From Streptomyces sp. HNM0574 (GTDB lineage: Bacteria > Actinomycetota > Actinomycetes > Streptomycetales > Streptomycetaceae), in contig NZ_JAASAH010000011.1 in assembly GCF_012726235.1 (NCBI RefSeq), positions 1 through 64,000 of the forward strand: 64,000 nucleotides of DNA. The letters run 5' to 3'. Both the position numbers and the translations under genes were made by a program. Each line of letters starts with the position of its first letter. Position 1 is the stretch's first letter. This document shows, one piece after another, positions 46,836-55,971 of this stretch. A model generated the notes under the pieces. That model saw nothing but the letters and a program-made list of their open reading frames with translations, searched no databases and had not been told where the DNA came from.

Positions 46836-48200
46836 TCAGGATGCGGCAGTCTCCCGTACCGGTTCGCGGGCGAGGAAGGAGGCGCCGAAGGAGACGGCGG
46901 CGGCGAGCGCGGCGCACCAGGGCACGAGCCCGATCCGGCCGTTCGCGGTCAGCGCCTCGGCGAGCAGCGGGAAGGTGCCGCCGAAGAGCCCGGTGGCGAG
47001 CGTGAACGGCAGGCCCATGGCGACGACCCGGATGCGGACCGGGAAGAGCCGCGCGAAGAGGACGTTGGCCAGCGCGAGCGGCGCGGCGAGGCAGAGCAGC
47101 TGGAGCACGGTGGCGGCCCAGACGGGCAGGACTCCGCTGCCCATGAGCGAGAAGACCGGCACCGTGAGGAGGGCCAGCAGTGCCGTGCCCGCGCGGAAGG
47201 CGCCCGCGGGGCCCGTCCGGTCCGCGACGATCCCGGCGCCGGCCATGGCCGCGATGAGCAGCAGCAGCGGCGCGATCATGCCGCCGGTGCCGGCGGCGCC
47301 CGAGGTGAGGCCGAGGTTCTCGGCGTACTGCGGGAGGTAGGTGGTGCCGAGGTAGTAGCTGACGGTGACGCCGAGGGTCATCAGGAAGACGGCCGTCATG
47401 TTGCGTGCCGAACCGGCGTACAGCCGGCGGCGTTCGGCGCGGGCGGCGGCGGGCGTCTCGGTCTCCGCACGCTCGCTGCTGCGGGTGAACTCCTCCGACT
47501 CGTCGGCGGCGCGGCGCACCCACAGCGAGGCGAGTCCGAGCAGTCCGGCGACGACGAATCCGGCGCGCCAGCCGCCGTCCGCGACGCCGTCCTCGCCGAG
47601 CACGGTGAGCAGCAGCGTCAGGACGCCGAAGCAGAGGATGTTGCCGAGGATGATCCCGCCGTACGAGATGCCGCTGTAGAGGAAGCGGAGCCGCTTGGGC
47701 GCGGTCTCGGTGATGTACGCGGCGACGCTGGGGTTCTCGCCGCCCATCGACAGTCCCTGGACGAGCCGGAGCACGACGAGCAGCGCGGGCGCCAGCATGC
47801 CGATGCTCTGCGCCGTGGGCAGCGCCGCGATGAGGAAGGAGGCGCCGGATATCAGGCCCATGGACAGCATCAGCCCGAAGCGGCGGCCCCTGCTGTCGCT
47901 GATCCGGCCCATCACGTACGAGCCGAAGGGGCGGACGACGAAGCCGACGGCGAAGCCGAGGTAGGCGCCGAGGACCTTGGTGACGGGGTCGTCGCCGGGG
48001 AACATCTGGGCGGCGAAGTAGGGCGCGAGCACGGCGTAGATCGTCCAGTCGAAGGACTCGACGACGCCGCCGACCGTGCCGGCGAGCAGTTCGCGGCGGC
48101 CGTTGGAGGCGGGCGCGGCCGCGGGGCCGTCGGGGCCTGCGGCCGGTCCGGGGCCGGGTTCCGGGGTCCCGGCCTCGTGTGCCGTGCGGGGCGTGGCCAT
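46836..48200 (-). CDS. MFS transporter, metabolite:H+ symporter (MHS) family
   Basis: 454 residues from ATG 48200 (AAGAGG upstream; GTG two codons earlier is possible). It has twelve helices with the MHS signatures GTVGGVVESFDWTIYAVLAPYFAAQMFPG, VRPFGSYVMGRISDSRGRRFGLMLSMGLI, VLRLVQGLSMGGENPSVAAYITE, and RIRVVAMGLPFTLATGLFGGTFP. MHS carriers import small organic acids, betaines and the like. It is the upstream gene of an apparent operon with the M20 amidohydrolase, and divergent from a two-unit Lrp-like regulator. Confidence 0.9.
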   Translation of the reverse strand: MATPRTAHEAGTPEPGPGPAAGPDGPAAAPASNGRRELLAGTVGGVVESFDWTIYAVLAPYFAAQMFPGDDPVTKVLGAYLGFAVGFVVRPFGSYVMGRISDSRGRRFGLMLSMGLISGASFLIAALPTAQSIGMLAPALLVVLRLVQGLSMGGENPSVAAYITETAPKRLRFLYSGISYGGIILGNILCFGVLTLLLTVLGEDGVADGGWRAGFVVAGLLGLASLWVRRAADESEEFTRSSERAETETPAAARAERRRLYAGSARNMTAVFLMTLGVTVSYYLGTTYLPQYAENLGLTSGAAGTGGMIAPLLLLIAAMAGAGIVADRTGPAGAFRAGTALLALLTVPVFSLMGSGVLPVWAATVLQLLCLAAPLALANVLFARLFPVRIRVVAMGLPFTLATGLFGGTFPLLAEALTANGRIGLVPWCAALAAAVSFGASFLAREPVRETAAS

Positions 48201-48432
48201 ACGCACCTCTTCTCGTCTGTACTCATCGGGGTTCGCGCGGGGGGTGGTGGTGTGCGGGTTCGCGGCGCGGAGCGGGCGGTGCCGTGCGGGGTGCCGGTGG
48301 CCGGTCGCGGGGCGTGCGGCGGGGCGGTGAACTCCGGGTGGCCGGAACGAGGGCCTACAGTGGCCGCGGCGGGCGGTGGCTGAGAAGATTCCCCGCCCGA
48401 TACGCAGGTTTCCACCATCGAGCAGGGACTCT

Positions 48433-49542
48433 ATGCAGGATCACGACCCGTCCCGTCCGGAGTCACCCATCGATCCGGCCACTTCCTCAAGTGGTCCCCC
48501 GGCGCCGCTCACCCCGGCCGACGAGGCGCTGATCCACGCGTTGCAGCTCGCGCCCCGTGCCCCGTGGGCGCTGATCGGCGAGGTGCTCGGGGTGGACCCG
48601 GTGACGGTGGCGCGCCGGTGGGAGCGGCTGCGCGCGTCCGGCCGGGCCTGGATCACGGCGTACCCGGGGCGGCGGCTCCAGCAGAGCATCGAGGTGGCCC
48701 TGGTCGAGATCGACTGCCGCTCGGGCGAGGTGGAGTCGGTGGCGGATTCGCTCGCGGCCGTGCCGCAGGTGGTCACCGTGGAGCACATGGCGGGCGGCCG
48801 GGACCTGCTGATCACCATCTTCACCGCCGACCTCGGCTCGCTCTCCCGGCTGATCCTGGAGCGGATCTCGCGGCTGCCGGGCGTGGTGGCGACCCGGGCC
48901 CAGCTGACGACGCGGGTCTTCGGCGACGGCAGCCGCTGGCGGCTGCGTTCCCTGAGCGAGGCGCAGCAGCGGCGGCTCGGGGAGACGGCCGCGCCGGCCC
49001 GTCCCGCGCGGGCCGCCGCGCGCCCGGCCGAGCCGTTCCCGCCGCTGGACCCGGCCTCGCGCGCGCTGTTCCCGGCGACCTCGGAGGACGGCCGGCGCAG
49101 CGTGGCGCGGCTGGCCGAGGTGACGGGGCTCAGCGCGACGACCGTGCGGCGCAGGCTGACCCGGCTGACCGAGGGGCACGATCTGATGCTCCGCTGCGAG
49201 GTGGCGCGGGAGCTGACCGAGTGGCCGGTGTCGGCGACGCTGTGGGCCCAGGTGCCGCCGGCGCAGCTGGAGACGGCGGCGCGCGGGCTGCTGTCGCTGG
49301 CCGAGGTGCGGCTGTGCGCCTGTGTGACGGGGCCGAACAACCTGCTGTTCACGGTCTGGCTGCGGTCGGTCGCCGATGTGCAGCGGCTGGAGGCGCAGCT
49401 CGCGGAGCGGCTGCCGTTCCTGACGCTGGTCGACCGGGCCATCGCGCTGCGGCAGACGAAGCTGATGGGCCACCTGGTCGGCCCGGGCGGCCGGGCCACG
49501 GGCGTGGTACCGGTCGACGTGTGGGCCGGCATCCCGGGGTGA
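48433..49542 (+). CDS. Two-unit Lrp/AsnC-like transcriptional regulator
   Basis: 369 residues from ATG 48433. Two Lrp-like units are fused. The first helix-turn-helix is near residues 27-75 (LTPADEALIHALQLAPRAPWALIGEVLGVDPVTVARRWERLRASGRAWITAY), with a RAM domain to about 165. After an Ala/Pro linker the second helix-turn-helix is near 205-250 (SVARLAEVTGLSATTVRRRLTRLTEGHDLMLRCEV), followed by a second RAM domain. It is divergent from the MHS/M20 operon, which is its likely target, with a second MHS gene 96 bases downstream. Confidence 0.88.
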   Translation: MQDHDPSRPESPIDPATSSSGPPAPLTPADEALIHALQLAPRAPWALIGEVLGVDPVTVARRWERLRASGRAWITAYPGRRLQQSIEVALVEIDCRSGEVESVADSLAAVPQVVTVEHMAGGRDLLITIFTADLGSLSRLILERISRLPGVVATRAQLTTRVFGDGSRWRLRSLSEAQQRRLGETAAPARPARAAARPAEPFPPLDPASRALFPATSEDGRRSVARLAEVTGLSATTVRRRLTRLTEGHDLMLRCEVARELTEWPVSATLWAQVPPAQLETAARGLLSLAEVRLCACVTGPNNLLFTVWLRSVADVQRLEAQLAERLPFLTLVDRAIALRQTKLMGHLVGPGGRATGVVPVDVWAGIPG

Positions 49543-49638
49543 CGTCCGCGTCGCGGGCCTTGCTCCCGGGCCCGTCCTGGCCGAAGCTCCTTTCCCGGCC
49601 GCGTACGGGCCGGCCGCCCGAGGACCGAGGAGGCGCCC

Positions 49639-50964
49639 GTGGCCGCTCCCGAACAGACCGGAACCGAAGACGGGGCCGGGAAGGGTGCGGTGCTCCCGCA
49701 GCACCGCCGTGCCCTGCTCGCCGGCTCGGTCGGGAACTTCATCGAGTGGTACGAGTTCGGGGTCTACGGGTACTTCGCGACGGTCATCGCCGCACAGTTC
49801 TTCACGCCCGAGGGCGGCAGCGGCGTCGAGGGGCTGGTGAAGACGTACGCCGCGTTCGCGCTGGCGTTCTTCTTCCGGCCGGTGGGCGCGGCCCTGTTCG
49901 GCCGCTTCGGTGACCGGTACGGGCGGCGGCCGACGCTGATCCTCGTCGTCGGCCTGATGACGGCCGCGACGACGCTGATCGGGCTGCTGCCGACGTACGC
50001 GACCGCGGGCGCGGCGGCGCCCTGGCTGCTGACGCTGCTGCGGGTGGTCCAAGGGCTGTCCGCGGGCGGGGAGTTCGGCGGCGCGGTGTCGCTGATGACG
50101 GAGTTCGCGCCGCCGGGCCGGCGCGGCCTGTACGGGGCCTGGCAGTCGCTGACGGTGGCGCTGGGGCTGCTCGGGGGCGCGGGGGTGGCGGCGGTGCTGG
50201 CCGCTGTGGTGTCCGAGGCGGCGCTGGAGTCGTGGGCGTGGCGGCTGCCGTTCCTGCTGACGCTGCCGCTCGGTCTCGCGGCCCTGTGGCTGCGGCTGCG
50301 GCTGGAGGAGACCCCGTCGTACACCCGGCGGCAGGAGGTGCCGGAGGCGGGGCCGAAGCCCGGGGGCCGGGTGCTGGCGGCGGCGATCGTGCTGGGGGCC
50401 GGGCGGCTCATGGGGTGGTCGGCGGCGGGCTACACCTTCCTGGTGGTGCTGCCGTCGTATCTGCAGAGCACGCTGGACGCGAGTTTCCAGCAGGCCCTGC
50501 TGGCCACGGTGTTCGCGAACGCCGGGTTCGCGGCGGCGATCCTGCCCGCCGGTCTGCTCAGCGACCGGTTCGGGCGCCGCGCGGTGATGCTGGCGGGGGC
50601 CGGGCTCGTGGTCGTGACCGCGTTCCCGCTGCTGCGGCTCGTGCAGGACCCGGGCGCCTCGACGGCCGCGCGGGGTGCGGCGCTGGCGGTGGCGGGTGCC
50701 GTCGTGGGGCTGATGGCGGGGCCCGGGCCCGCGATGCTGGCGGAGATGTTCCCCACGCGGGTGCGGTGCACGGGGCTGGGGCTGGCGTACTCGCTGGCCA
50801 ACGCGGTCTTCTCGGGCTGCGCCGGGCTCGTCGTCACCGAGCTGATCAACCGGACGGGCAGCGCCGACGTCCCCGCGTACTACGCGGCCGCGGCCTGCGC
50901 CGTCAGCGTGCCGGCGCTGCTGACGCTGCGCCGCGACGACCACCGGCACCCGCTGCGCGAGTGA
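49639..50964 (+). CDS. MFS transporter, MHS family (second copy)
   Basis: 441 residues from GTG 49639, with GAGGAGG upstream. MHS features: LAGSVGNFIEWYEFGVYGYFATVIAAQFF, RPVGAALFGRFGDRYGRRPTLILVVGLMTAATTLIGLLPTY, LLRVVQGLSAGGEFGGAVSLMTEFAPPGRRG, and EMFPTRVRCTGLGLAYSLANAVFSG. It differs clearly from the other MHS protein nearby (WYEFGVYGY versus FDWTIYAVL). Substrate not known. It lies between the regulator and anmK on one strand with short gaps. Confidence 0.9.
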   Translation: MAAPEQTGTEDGAGKGAVLPQHRRALLAGSVGNFIEWYEFGVYGYFATVIAAQFFTPEGGSGVEGLVKTYAAFALAFFFRPVGAALFGRFGDRYGRRPTLILVVGLMTAATTLIGLLPTYATAGAAAPWLLTLLRVVQGLSAGGEFGGAVSLMTEFAPPGRRGLYGAWQSLTVALGLLGGAGVAAVLAAVVSEAALESWAWRLPFLLTLPLGLAALWLRLRLEETPSYTRRQEVPEAGPKPGGRVLAAAIVLGAGRLMGWSAAGYTFLVVLPSYLQSTLDASFQQALLATVFANAGFAAAILPAGLLSDRFGRRAVMLAGAGLVVVTAFPLLRLVQDPGASTAARGAALAVAGAVVGLMAGPGPAMLAEMFPTRVRCTGLGLAYSLANAVFSGCAGLVVTELINRTGSADVPAYYAAAACAVSVPALLTLRRDDHRHPLRE

Positions 50965-50998
50965 GCCGGGCACCACGGACGGACAGGGAGGCGACGGG

Positions 50999-52222
50999 AT
51001 GCGGGTGATCGGGCTGATGTCCGGGACGTCGTACGACGGGATCGACGCGGCGGCGGTCGATCTCGTGCTCGACGGGGACGTGCTGCGGCTGGCGCCGCTC
51101 GGGCTGGTGTCCGAGGCGTACCCGGAGGAGCTGCGCGCGGCCGTCGCGGGGGCGCTGCCGCCCGCGGCGACGACGATGGAGACGGTGTGCCGGATCGACA
51201 CCGGGGTGGGCCGGGCCTTCGCCCGGGCCGCCGCCCGCGCCGACCGTGAACTGTGCGGCGGGCGGGCCGGGTTGGTGGTCTCGCACGGGCAGACGGTGCA
51301 CCACTGGGCCGAGGACGGGCGGGTGCGGGGCACGCTCCAGCTCGGCTGCCCCGCGTGGATCGCGGAGGAGACCGGCCGCACGGTGGTCTCGGACCTGCGG
51401 ACGCGGGACGTCGCCGCGGGCGGGCAGGGGGCGCCGCTGGTGAGCGTCGTGGACCTGCTGTGGCTGCGGGGGCGTCCCGGCCGCCCGGCGGCGCTCAACA
51501 TCGGCGGCATCGCGAACGTCACCGTCCCCGAGGGCGCCGGTTCCGGCTCCGGCCCGACGGCCTTCGACACCGGTCCGGGGAACGCGCTGATCGACGCGGC
51601 CGTGGCCCACCTGTCCGGCGGGCGGGCCGCGTTCGACGAGGACGGGGCACTCGCGGCGCGGGGCCGGGTGCACGGGCCGCTGCTGCGGCGGCTGCTGGAC
51701 GAGCCGTACTACGCGCGGCCCGCGCCGAAGACCACCGGCAAGGAGCTGTTCCATCTGCCGTACCTGCGCGCCGCGTTGGGCTCCTCCAGCCCCCTGCCGG
51801 ACGCGGACCTCGTCGCGACGCTGACCCGGCTGACGGCGGTGACGGTCGCGGACGCGCTGCGCGCCGCCGGGGTGACGGAGGTCCTCGCCTCCGGCGGCGG
51901 GACCCGCAACCCGGTGCTGATGCGGATGCTCGGCGAGGAGCTGCCCGGGGTGCCGGTGCGGGACTCGGACGTGTACGGGCTGCCCTCGGACGCCAAGGAG
52001 GCGTACGCCTTCGCCGTGCTCGGTTTCCTCACCGTGCACGGGCTGCCCGGCACCGTCCCGGCGTGCACCGGGGCGCGGGACGCGCGCGTGCTCGGCTCCG
52101 TCACGCCGGGCCGGGACGGGCTGCGCCTGCCGCCCCCGGCGCCGGTGCCGCCGGCCCGGCTGGTGATCGAGGGGACGCCGGTCAGCGCGGGCGCCGGCGG
52201 CGGCCGGCCGGGGGCGGGTTGA
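50999..52222 (+). CDS. anmK: Anhydro-N-acetylmuramic acid kinase
   Basis: 407 residues from ATG 50999, with GGGAGG upstream. The start MRVIGLMSGTSYDGIDAAAVDL is the AnmK ATP-binding signature. Further motifs are VVSHGQTVHHWAED, DLRTRDVAAGGQGAPLVSVVDLLWL, AALNIGGIANVTV, FDTGPGNALIDAAV, and LASGGGTRNPVLMRML. It phosphorylates and opens 1,6-anhydro-MurNAc to MurNAc-6-phosphate in cell-wall recycling. No MurQ or NagZ gene is visible beside it. Its last 41 bases overlap the end of a convergent gene. Confidence 0.95.
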   Translation: MRVIGLMSGTSYDGIDAAAVDLVLDGDVLRLAPLGLVSEAYPEELRAAVAGALPPAATTMETVCRIDTGVGRAFARAAARADRELCGGRAGLVVSHGQTVHHWAEDGRVRGTLQLGCPAWIAEETGRTVVSDLRTRDVAAGGQGAPLVSVVDLLWLRGRPGRPAALNIGGIANVTVPEGAGSGSGPTAFDTGPGNALIDAAVAHLSGGRAAFDEDGALAARGRVHGPLLRRLLDEPYYARPAPKTTGKELFHLPYLRAALGSSSPLPDADLVATLTRLTAVTVADALRAAGVTEVLASGGGTRNPVLMRMLGEELPGVPVRDSDVYGLPSDAKEAYAFAVLGFLTVHGLPGTVPACTGARDARVLGSVTPGRDGLRLPPPAPVPPARLVIEGTPVSAGAGGGRPGAG

Positions 52223-53015
52223 CGGTGTCGCCGTCGAAGGTGACCGCGTGTCCTGGCTCGGCCTCGTACGCCTCCAGGCCCTCGGCGGCGAGGACGGCGT
52301 CGACGCAGGCGCGGGTGCCGCCGACGTAGGTCCAGGTGAAGTCGATGTCCGTGGCGACGGACCAGGCGCGGTCCTCGGGCCACCACAGGTTGGGCGACTG
52401 CCAGAACGGCTCGTGGGCGGCGAGGAGTTGGGCCGGGTCGGGCAGGGTGCTGGAGGGCTCGTCCCCGTCGTCCCCGGTGGTGTAGAAGGCGAAGCTGCCG
52501 CGCGCCGCGTCGGCGGCCGTGGGCGTGCCCTCCAGCGTCCTGCTGTGCACGGCGTCGAGCGGGCCCGCGAGGAGGAACATGTCGCGGTGCGGGACGGTGA
52601 ACTTCGCCGTGTCGCCCTCGTCGACGGCCAGGATGCCGTGGCCGTCCCAGACGGCGAACCAGCAGCTCTCCGGTGTCGTGGTGTGGGCGCCGAGGACGCG
52701 GGCGAGGCGCCGGGCGAGCGTGCGCGGGAGGCTGCCCTCCTCCGGTTCGTGGTCCCACAGACCCGGCTGTTCACGCAGCTCCCGGGCGCCGGTGATGTGG
52801 TTCCACTGCATCTCGGGGTGCGCGGTGCGGCCGTTGGCCTCGGCTATGCGGCGCCATTCCACGGGCTCGTCGGCGAGTTCGGCGGGGTGCATGACGCGGG
52901 CGTACGCCTCGTGGACGGGCGGCACGACGTCCGCGACCCGCCCCTCGAACCCGGGCATCGCGGTGCTCAGCCAGTCGGCCGCCGAGGCGTCCCCGACCGT
53001 CGTGTAGTCAGCCAT
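52182..53015 (-). CDS. Conserved hypothetical protein, 277 aa
   Basis: From ATG 53015. It is soluble and Trp-rich (GLWDHEPEEGSL, CWFAVWDGHGIL, WQSPNLWWPEDRAWSVATDIDFTWTYVGGTRACVDAVL), with the conserved look of streptomycete hypothetical proteins. No catalytic motif was recognised, and there is no signal peptide or membrane segment. The C-terminus ends in a basic tail (GRRRRPR) whose coding bases overlap the convergent 3' end of anmK by 41 bases. Function unknown. Confidence 0.8.
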   Translation of the reverse strand: MADYTTVGDASAADWLSTAMPGFEGRVADVVPPVHEAYARVMHPAELADEPVEWRRIAEANGRTAHPEMQWNHITGARELREQPGLWDHEPEEGSLPRTLARRLARVLGAHTTTPESCWFAVWDGHGILAVDEGDTAKFTVPHRDMFLLAGPLDAVHSRTLEGTPTAADAARGSFAFYTTGDDGDEPSSTLPDPAQLLAAHEPFWQSPNLWWPEDRAWSVATDIDFTWTYVGGTRACVDAVLAAEGLEAYEAEPGHAVTFDGDTVNPPPAGRRRRPR

Positions 53016-53152
53016 CGCCCCATCGTGCGCGGTACGGCGGTGACCTGGCGAACGGGTTTCGGGCGTCCGGACCGTTCCCAGTGCGGGCCCCGTGCGTCAC
53101 ACTGGCCCGCGGCACACCCTCGGTTCCTCAACCACCGTGCGGGAGACGGCAC

Positions 53153-53941
53153 ATGGGCCTCAGCGGCAGCGCGTTCGACTTCTCCGGGCGTGCCGTGATC
53201 GTCACCGGGGGCACGCAGGGGATCGGCGCCGCCCTCGCCGGGGCGTTCCTGCGGCACGGCGCGGAGGTCCTGGTGTGCGCGCGGCGCGCGCCGGAGGCGC
53301 TGCCGGAGGGCGGCGGCCGGAAGGCCGTCTTCCACTCCGCGGATCTGCGGGAGCCGGACGCGGCGCGGGCCCTGGTGGACGCCGCCGTGGAGCGCTTCGG
53401 CAGGCTCGACGTGCTGGTCAACAACGCGGGCGGCTCCCCCGACGCGGACGCGGCGACCGTCTCGCCGCGGTTCACCGAGAAGATCGTCGCCCTCAACCTG
53501 CTGGCCCCGGCGTACGTCTCGCAGGCGGCGAACCTCGTCATGCGGGAGCAGGAGAGCGGCGGCGCGATCGTCAACATCGGCAGCGTCGCCGCGCGCGACC
53601 CGCAGCCGGGAACGGCGGCCTACTCGGCGGCGAAGGCCGGACTGCTGGGCCTGACCCGCGCGTTGGCGCTGGAGTGGGCCCCGGCGGTACGGGTCAACCA
53701 CATCACCACGGGGCTGGTCCGCACCGAGGCGGCGGCCGCCGGGTACGGGCCGGACGGGGGCGCGGCGGTGCGGGACGTGCTGCCGATGGGCCGGATGGCC
53801 GCCCCGTCGGACGTCGCCGACGCCTGCCTGTACCTCGCCTCGCCGCTCTCGGCGTACGTCAACGGCGCGGACCTGGCGGTGCACGGCGGCGGCGAGCTCC
53901 CGGCCCGGTACACGGCCGCCCGGGGTGCGGGCGGGTCCTGA
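53153..53941 (+). CDS. Short-chain dehydrogenase/reductase
   Basis: 262 residues from ATG 53153. A classical SDR: TGGTQGIGAALAGAFLRHGAEVLVCARR for cofactor binding (Arg after the second strand favours NADPH), VLVNNAGGSPDAD, SGGAIVNIGSVAARDPQPGTAAYSAAKAGLLGLTRALALEW with the catalytic Ser-Tyr-Lys, and the LASPLSAYVNGADLAVHGGGELP end. Substrate unknown. The YchJ-like gene starts 57 bases downstream. Confidence 0.93.
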   Translation: MGLSGSAFDFSGRAVIVTGGTQGIGAALAGAFLRHGAEVLVCARRAPEALPEGGGRKAVFHSADLREPDAARALVDAAVERFGRLDVLVNNAGGSPDADAATVSPRFTEKIVALNLLAPAYVSQAANLVMREQESGGAIVNIGSVAARDPQPGTAAYSAAKAGLLGLTRALALEWAPAVRVNHITTGLVRTEAAAAGYGPDGGAAVRDVLPMGRMAAPSDVADACLYLASPLSAYVNGADLAVHGGGELPARYTAARGAGGS

Positions 53942-53998
53942 GCGGCGGGAACGGCACCCCGGGCGGCCGGTGCCGTGGTGACCGGCGAGAATGGGCAC

Positions 53999-54460
53999 AT
54001 GTCCCGCTCGTCCCGGCGTGGTCCGCGCGCCCGCAGCAACCACCGCACCAGCCCCCGTACCGCCGTGCCGGAGGCCGGGGCGCCCTGCCCGTGCGGCAAG
54101 GGCGGTCCGTACGGGGAGTGCTGCGGACGGCTGCACTCCGGGGAGCGGGCCGCGGCCACCTGCGAGGCGCTGATGCGCTCGCGCTACAGCGCCTTCGTGG
54201 CGCGTGACGAGGCGTACCTGCTGCGCACCTGGCACCCGGACACCCGGCCGCCGGGGATCGGTTTCGACCCGGGCCAGGAGTGGACGGGGCTGGAGATCCT
54301 GGGCACCGAGCGGGGCAGCGCCTTCCACTCCGACGGCGTGGTCGTCTACCGGGCGCGGTTCCGGCAGGACGGGGCGCCCGGCGCGATGACGGAGCGGAGC
54401 ACCTTCACCCGGCTCGACGGCGCGTGGGTGTACGTCGACGGGGACGTCTCCCTCGACTGA
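53999..54460 (+). CDS. YchJ/UPF0225 family protein with SEC-C-like zinc motif
   Basis: 153 residues from ATG 53999. After a basic tail, CPCGKGGPYGECCGRLHSGERAAATCEALMRSRYSAFVARDEAYLLRTWHPDTRP is the YchJ signature, with a CPCG...CC zinc-binding knuckle. The NTF2-like part follows, with a conserved WTGLEIL and a final W-V-Y-V-D-G-D. Function unknown in bacteria, but the family is well conserved. Confidence 0.9.
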   Translation: MSRSSRRGPRARSNHRTSPRTAVPEAGAPCPCGKGGPYGECCGRLHSGERAAATCEALMRSRYSAFVARDEAYLLRTWHPDTRPPGIGFDPGQEWTGLEILGTERGSAFHSDGVVVYRARFRQDGAPGAMTERSTFTRLDGAWVYVDGDVSLD

Positions 54461-54800
54461 GCCGCGTCGATCTTTCTCTTCCGACGGCGAACACGCGCCA
54501 ACTGCCCTACGATCACGAAGCGTTCACCTTCCACGCGAACCGATCAGATTTCGTCAGTTCACTGCGCAACAAAACTGCGGAGGAATCGCGACAATCCCCC
54601 ACGTCGCCTCTTGCGGCAGGCACATGCCTTGGTGGATAACTGTCCCCCAGGAACGGTCGGTTGAGCACCGGCGCGGACGGGAGACGCGCATTCCCGCCCT
54701 GTTCGGACCCCTGTTGACCAAGGCTGTTCGTACGGACGCCGGCCGTACCCCGACGCGGCGTCGTCACTGAGAACCGAATCCACGGGAAGGACGGTGCGCG
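54461..54800. other. Intergenic region upstream of the terpene synthase gene
   Basis: 340 bases, somewhat less GC-rich than its surroundings, with no credible gene. It contains a 6-base inverted repeat GTACGG-N7-CCGTAC (54730-54748) about 55 bases upstream of the start codon, and a possible -35 TTGACC (54714-54719) with no clear -10. Confidence 0.45.
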
Positions 54801-55949
54801 GTGAGCACACGTACTCACGCTGCCCTTGACATACCTCCCTTCTACTGCCCCTTCCCGCCCGCCCGACGCCCCGACGCAGAGCGGCTCGACCGGGAATCGG
54901 CCACCTGGTTCACGGCGCTCGGCGCCTGCGACGGCGACGCCGTCGAACGGCTCTCCGAGGGCGAGGTCGCCCTCGTGCCCGGCCTCGCGATGCCCCACGG
55001 CGACCCGGAGGTCGTCCGCATCGCCACCGACTTCGAGTACCTGGGCCACGGCTTCGACGAAGTCGCCTTCGAATCGGGCCACTTCGGCCGCAGCACCCAG
55101 GACGCGGCGGCGCTGCTCGCCCTGATGACCCGCGTCATCGAGGTCCCCGAGGCCCCGGTGCTGGAGGACAACCCGTGGGCGCGCGGCCTGCGGGACCTGC
55201 GGATGCGGCTGGGCCGCAAGGCGACGCCCACCCAGATGGCGCGCTGGGTCGCGGCCTGGCGGCGCTACTTCTTCGGCCTCGGCTGGGAGACCCTGCACCG
55301 CAGCCAGGGCACCGTGCCGACGCTCAACGAGTTCGTCGCGATGCGCATGGCGGGCACCGTCGGGATGGAGATCCTGACGACGATGAGCGACATCGCCGAC
55401 GGGTACGAGCTGCCCACCGCCGATCTGGAGCGCCCCGCCGTCCGCGCGCTCACCGAGATGTCGTGGATGCTCGTCGCCCTCGACAACGACCTGTACTCGT
55501 ACCACCGCGAGGCCCTGCTCCAGGGCAACGGGCTCAACACCGTGGACGTCATCGCCCGTTCCGAGGGCTGCTCGCCGGAGGCGGCGGTGCTCCGCACGGT
55601 CGCGCTGCGGGACCGCGTGATGTGCCTGTTCCTGCGGCTGCGTGAGCAGGAGGCCCCGCGCTCGGGGCCCGAGCTGCGCCGGTACACCGAGAGCCTCGGC
55701 CAGTGGGTGCGCGCGCACCTCGACTGGGGCCTGGTCAGCGCGCGGTACCTGCGGCCGCTCGGCCCGGACAGCCCGCCCGCCACCTGGACGGAGCTGCCCC
55801 ACGAGTTCGCCCCGGCTCCGGTGGACGACAGCCCGGGCCCGCCCGAGCTGCCCGCCGTCGCCTGGTGGTGGCAGTGCCTGGAGGACCCGGCCGCACCGCG
55901 TCCTGCCTCCCGCGTGCCGCACCAGCGGTACGACGCCAGCACGGTCTGA
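54801..55949 (+). CDS. Class I terpene synthase (family 2)
   Basis: 382 residues from GTG 54801, with GGGAAGG upstream. It begins like streptomycete terpene cyclases (DIPPFYCPFPPARRPDAERLDRESATWF). The first metal motif appears as FDEVAFE near residue 88, where DDxxD/E is usual. The second metal motif is intact as NDLYSYHRE (NSE triad), preceded by MSWMLVALD, and the WVRAHLDWGLVSARY helix and C-terminal RY element are present. It should cyclise a linear isoprenyl diphosphate, probably FPP or GPP. No prenyltransferase or P450 gene is adjacent, so the product cannot be predicted. Confidence 0.9.
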   Translation: MSTRTHAALDIPPFYCPFPPARRPDAERLDRESATWFTALGACDGDAVERLSEGEVALVPGLAMPHGDPEVVRIATDFEYLGHGFDEVAFESGHFGRSTQDAAALLALMTRVIEVPEAPVLEDNPWARGLRDLRMRLGRKATPTQMARWVAAWRRYFFGLGWETLHRSQGTVPTLNEFVAMRMAGTVGMEILTTMSDIADGYELPTADLERPAVRALTEMSWMLVALDNDLYSYHREALLQGNGLNTVDVIARSEGCSPEAAVLRTVALRDRVMCLFLRLREQEAPRSGPELRRYTESLGQWVRAHLDWGLVSARYLRPLGPDSPPATWTELPHEFAPAPVDDSPGPPELPAVAWWWQCLEDPAAPRPASRVPHQRYDASTV

Positions 55950-55971
55950 CGGGCGGCCGGGTCCCGGGTCG

